From positions 1 to 35,955 of the forward strand of contig JACQVA010000145.1 in NCBI GenBank assembly GCA_016210005.1: a stretch of DNA of 35,955 bases. Direction: 5' to 3'. The DNA comes from Deltaproteobacteria bacterium (GTDB taxonomy: Bacteria; Desulfobacterota; Binatia; HRBIN30; JACQVA1). The translations under genes and the position numbers were made by a program. Below the pieces are notes generated by a model. It searched no databases and had not been told where the DNA came from. It worked only from the letters and a program-made list of their open reading frames with translations. The stretch's first letter is position 1, and the number at the start of each line of letters is the position of its first letter. Below, piece by piece: positions 35,636 to 35,955 of this stretch.

Positions 35636-35754
35636 TGGTCTGCTTGTGGAAGCAACCCGGCGACAAGTCAAGCCACACCGCCAACGGGCGTGGTCCCGGC
35701 GCGGCGCCGGAGGGTGCGCGGCAAATTTGTGGGTAACGTGGTTCGGTGTTATGG

Positions 35755-35782
35755 CCGTCATTCCCGCGAAAGCGGGAATCCA
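35755..35782. repeat. half copy of the palindromic repeat next to a GIY-YIG gene
   Basis: CCGTCA, then TTCCCGC-GAAA-GCGGGAA (35761-35778), then TCCA. This matches the left hairpin of the 24707-24785 element almost base for base, with loop GAAA in place of GAAG. No right half or outer closing arm follows; instead the GIY-YIG start codon comes 17 bp later. It may form the gene's leader or be the border of a mobile unit truncated by the window. Confidence 0.8.
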
Positions 35783-35799
35783 ATTTGGCGTTTGGCGCT

Positions 35800-35955
35800 A
35801 TGGACAAGCAGTTCTGCGTTTGCATCCTGGCCAGCAAACGGAACGGCACGCTGTACATTGGGGTGACCTCACAGCTGGCAACGCGGGTGTGGCAGCATAA
35901 GAGCAAGGTAGTGGAGGGTTTTTCGGCCAAGTACGGCGTTGACAAGCTGGTCTAC
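35800..35955 (+). CDS. GIY-YIG nuclease family protein, partial (cut by window end)
   Basis: The first 52 codons of an open frame starting at ATG 35800 and running off the window. The sequence follows the small GIY-YIG family: a CVxILASKRNGTLYIGVTS core, the conserved Arg (R29) and QHK, then EGFSAKYGVDKLVY. The YIG element is at residues 19-21. The first motif, normally CVY, reads CVC (residues 6-8), so the first catalytic tyrosine is cysteine here. The usual product is about 90-100 residues. A palindromic repeat lies 17 bp upstream. The call rests on motif spacing only. Confidence 0.8.
   Translation, partial: MDKQFCVCILASKRNGTLYIGVTSQLATRVWQHKSKVVEGFSAKYGVDKLVY

Noticed and set aside
1-35955. 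CRISPR arrays, tRNA and rRNA genes
   Set aside because: No regularly spaced direct repeats, no tRNA-like cloverleaf with a recognisable T-arm and no rRNA segment was seen on reading both strands.

Overview
This is high-GC bacterial chromosomal DNA, about two-thirds G+C by eye. It is densely coded, often uses GTG and TTG starts, and carries long antisense shadow ORFs. Gene order (rpmE-prfA-prmC-his genes; pheA-hisC-tyrA-aroA-cmk-rpsA-ihfB) resembles Deltaproteobacteria-like, Binatota-like or Rokubacteria-like genomes, probably from a metagenome. That placement is inference; no rRNA or tRNA is visible to test it.

Layout. (1) 1-5.8 kb: two divergent membrane glycosyltransferase-type proteins, one PMT/ArnT-like and one Agl23-like with a fused C-terminal NHL propeller. 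(2) 6.0-12.5 kb: rpmE with a strong intrinsic terminator, then prfA-prmC-hisD-hisB-hisH-hisA-hisF packed head to tail. hisG, murA and hisI/E, which often accompany such clusters, are absent here. (3) 12.6-15.2 kb: four tightly packed genes. Three encode small proteins I do not recognise and the fourth a CrtC/AttH-like lipocalin-fold protein; this is the least explained operon in the window. (4) 15.2-22.9 kb, minus strand: pheA-hisC-tyrA-aroA-cmk-rpsA-ihfB-HIT, a housekeeping cluster that makes Phe/Tyr precursors and chorismate-pathway intermediates and continues into translation and nucleotide genes, with overlapping starts and stops. (5) 23.2-36 kb: looser, more accessory DNA with an MFS transporter, a VTT/DedA-type membrane protein, small membrane and exported proteins, a stand-alone TOTE-type primase-helicase, an actinobacterial-looking PurB, a beta-propeller glycosidase-like protein, a crotonase lacking both usual catalytic glutamates, and a sulfatase-fold protein without the formylglycine motif. 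At the right edge is the start of a GIY-YIG nuclease gene.

The most interesting signals are these. A palindromic repeat (core TTCCCGC-GAAR-GCGGGAA) occurs as a full cruciform-capable element at 24.7 kb, and again as a single hairpin arm 17 bp upstream of the GIY-YIG gene, which suggests a repeat/nuclease pair. The 12.6-15.2 kb operon includes a protein with an internal duplication. The primase-helicase stands alone in a region bounded by the two repeat copies. All similarity statements come from motif recognition; no database search was run.
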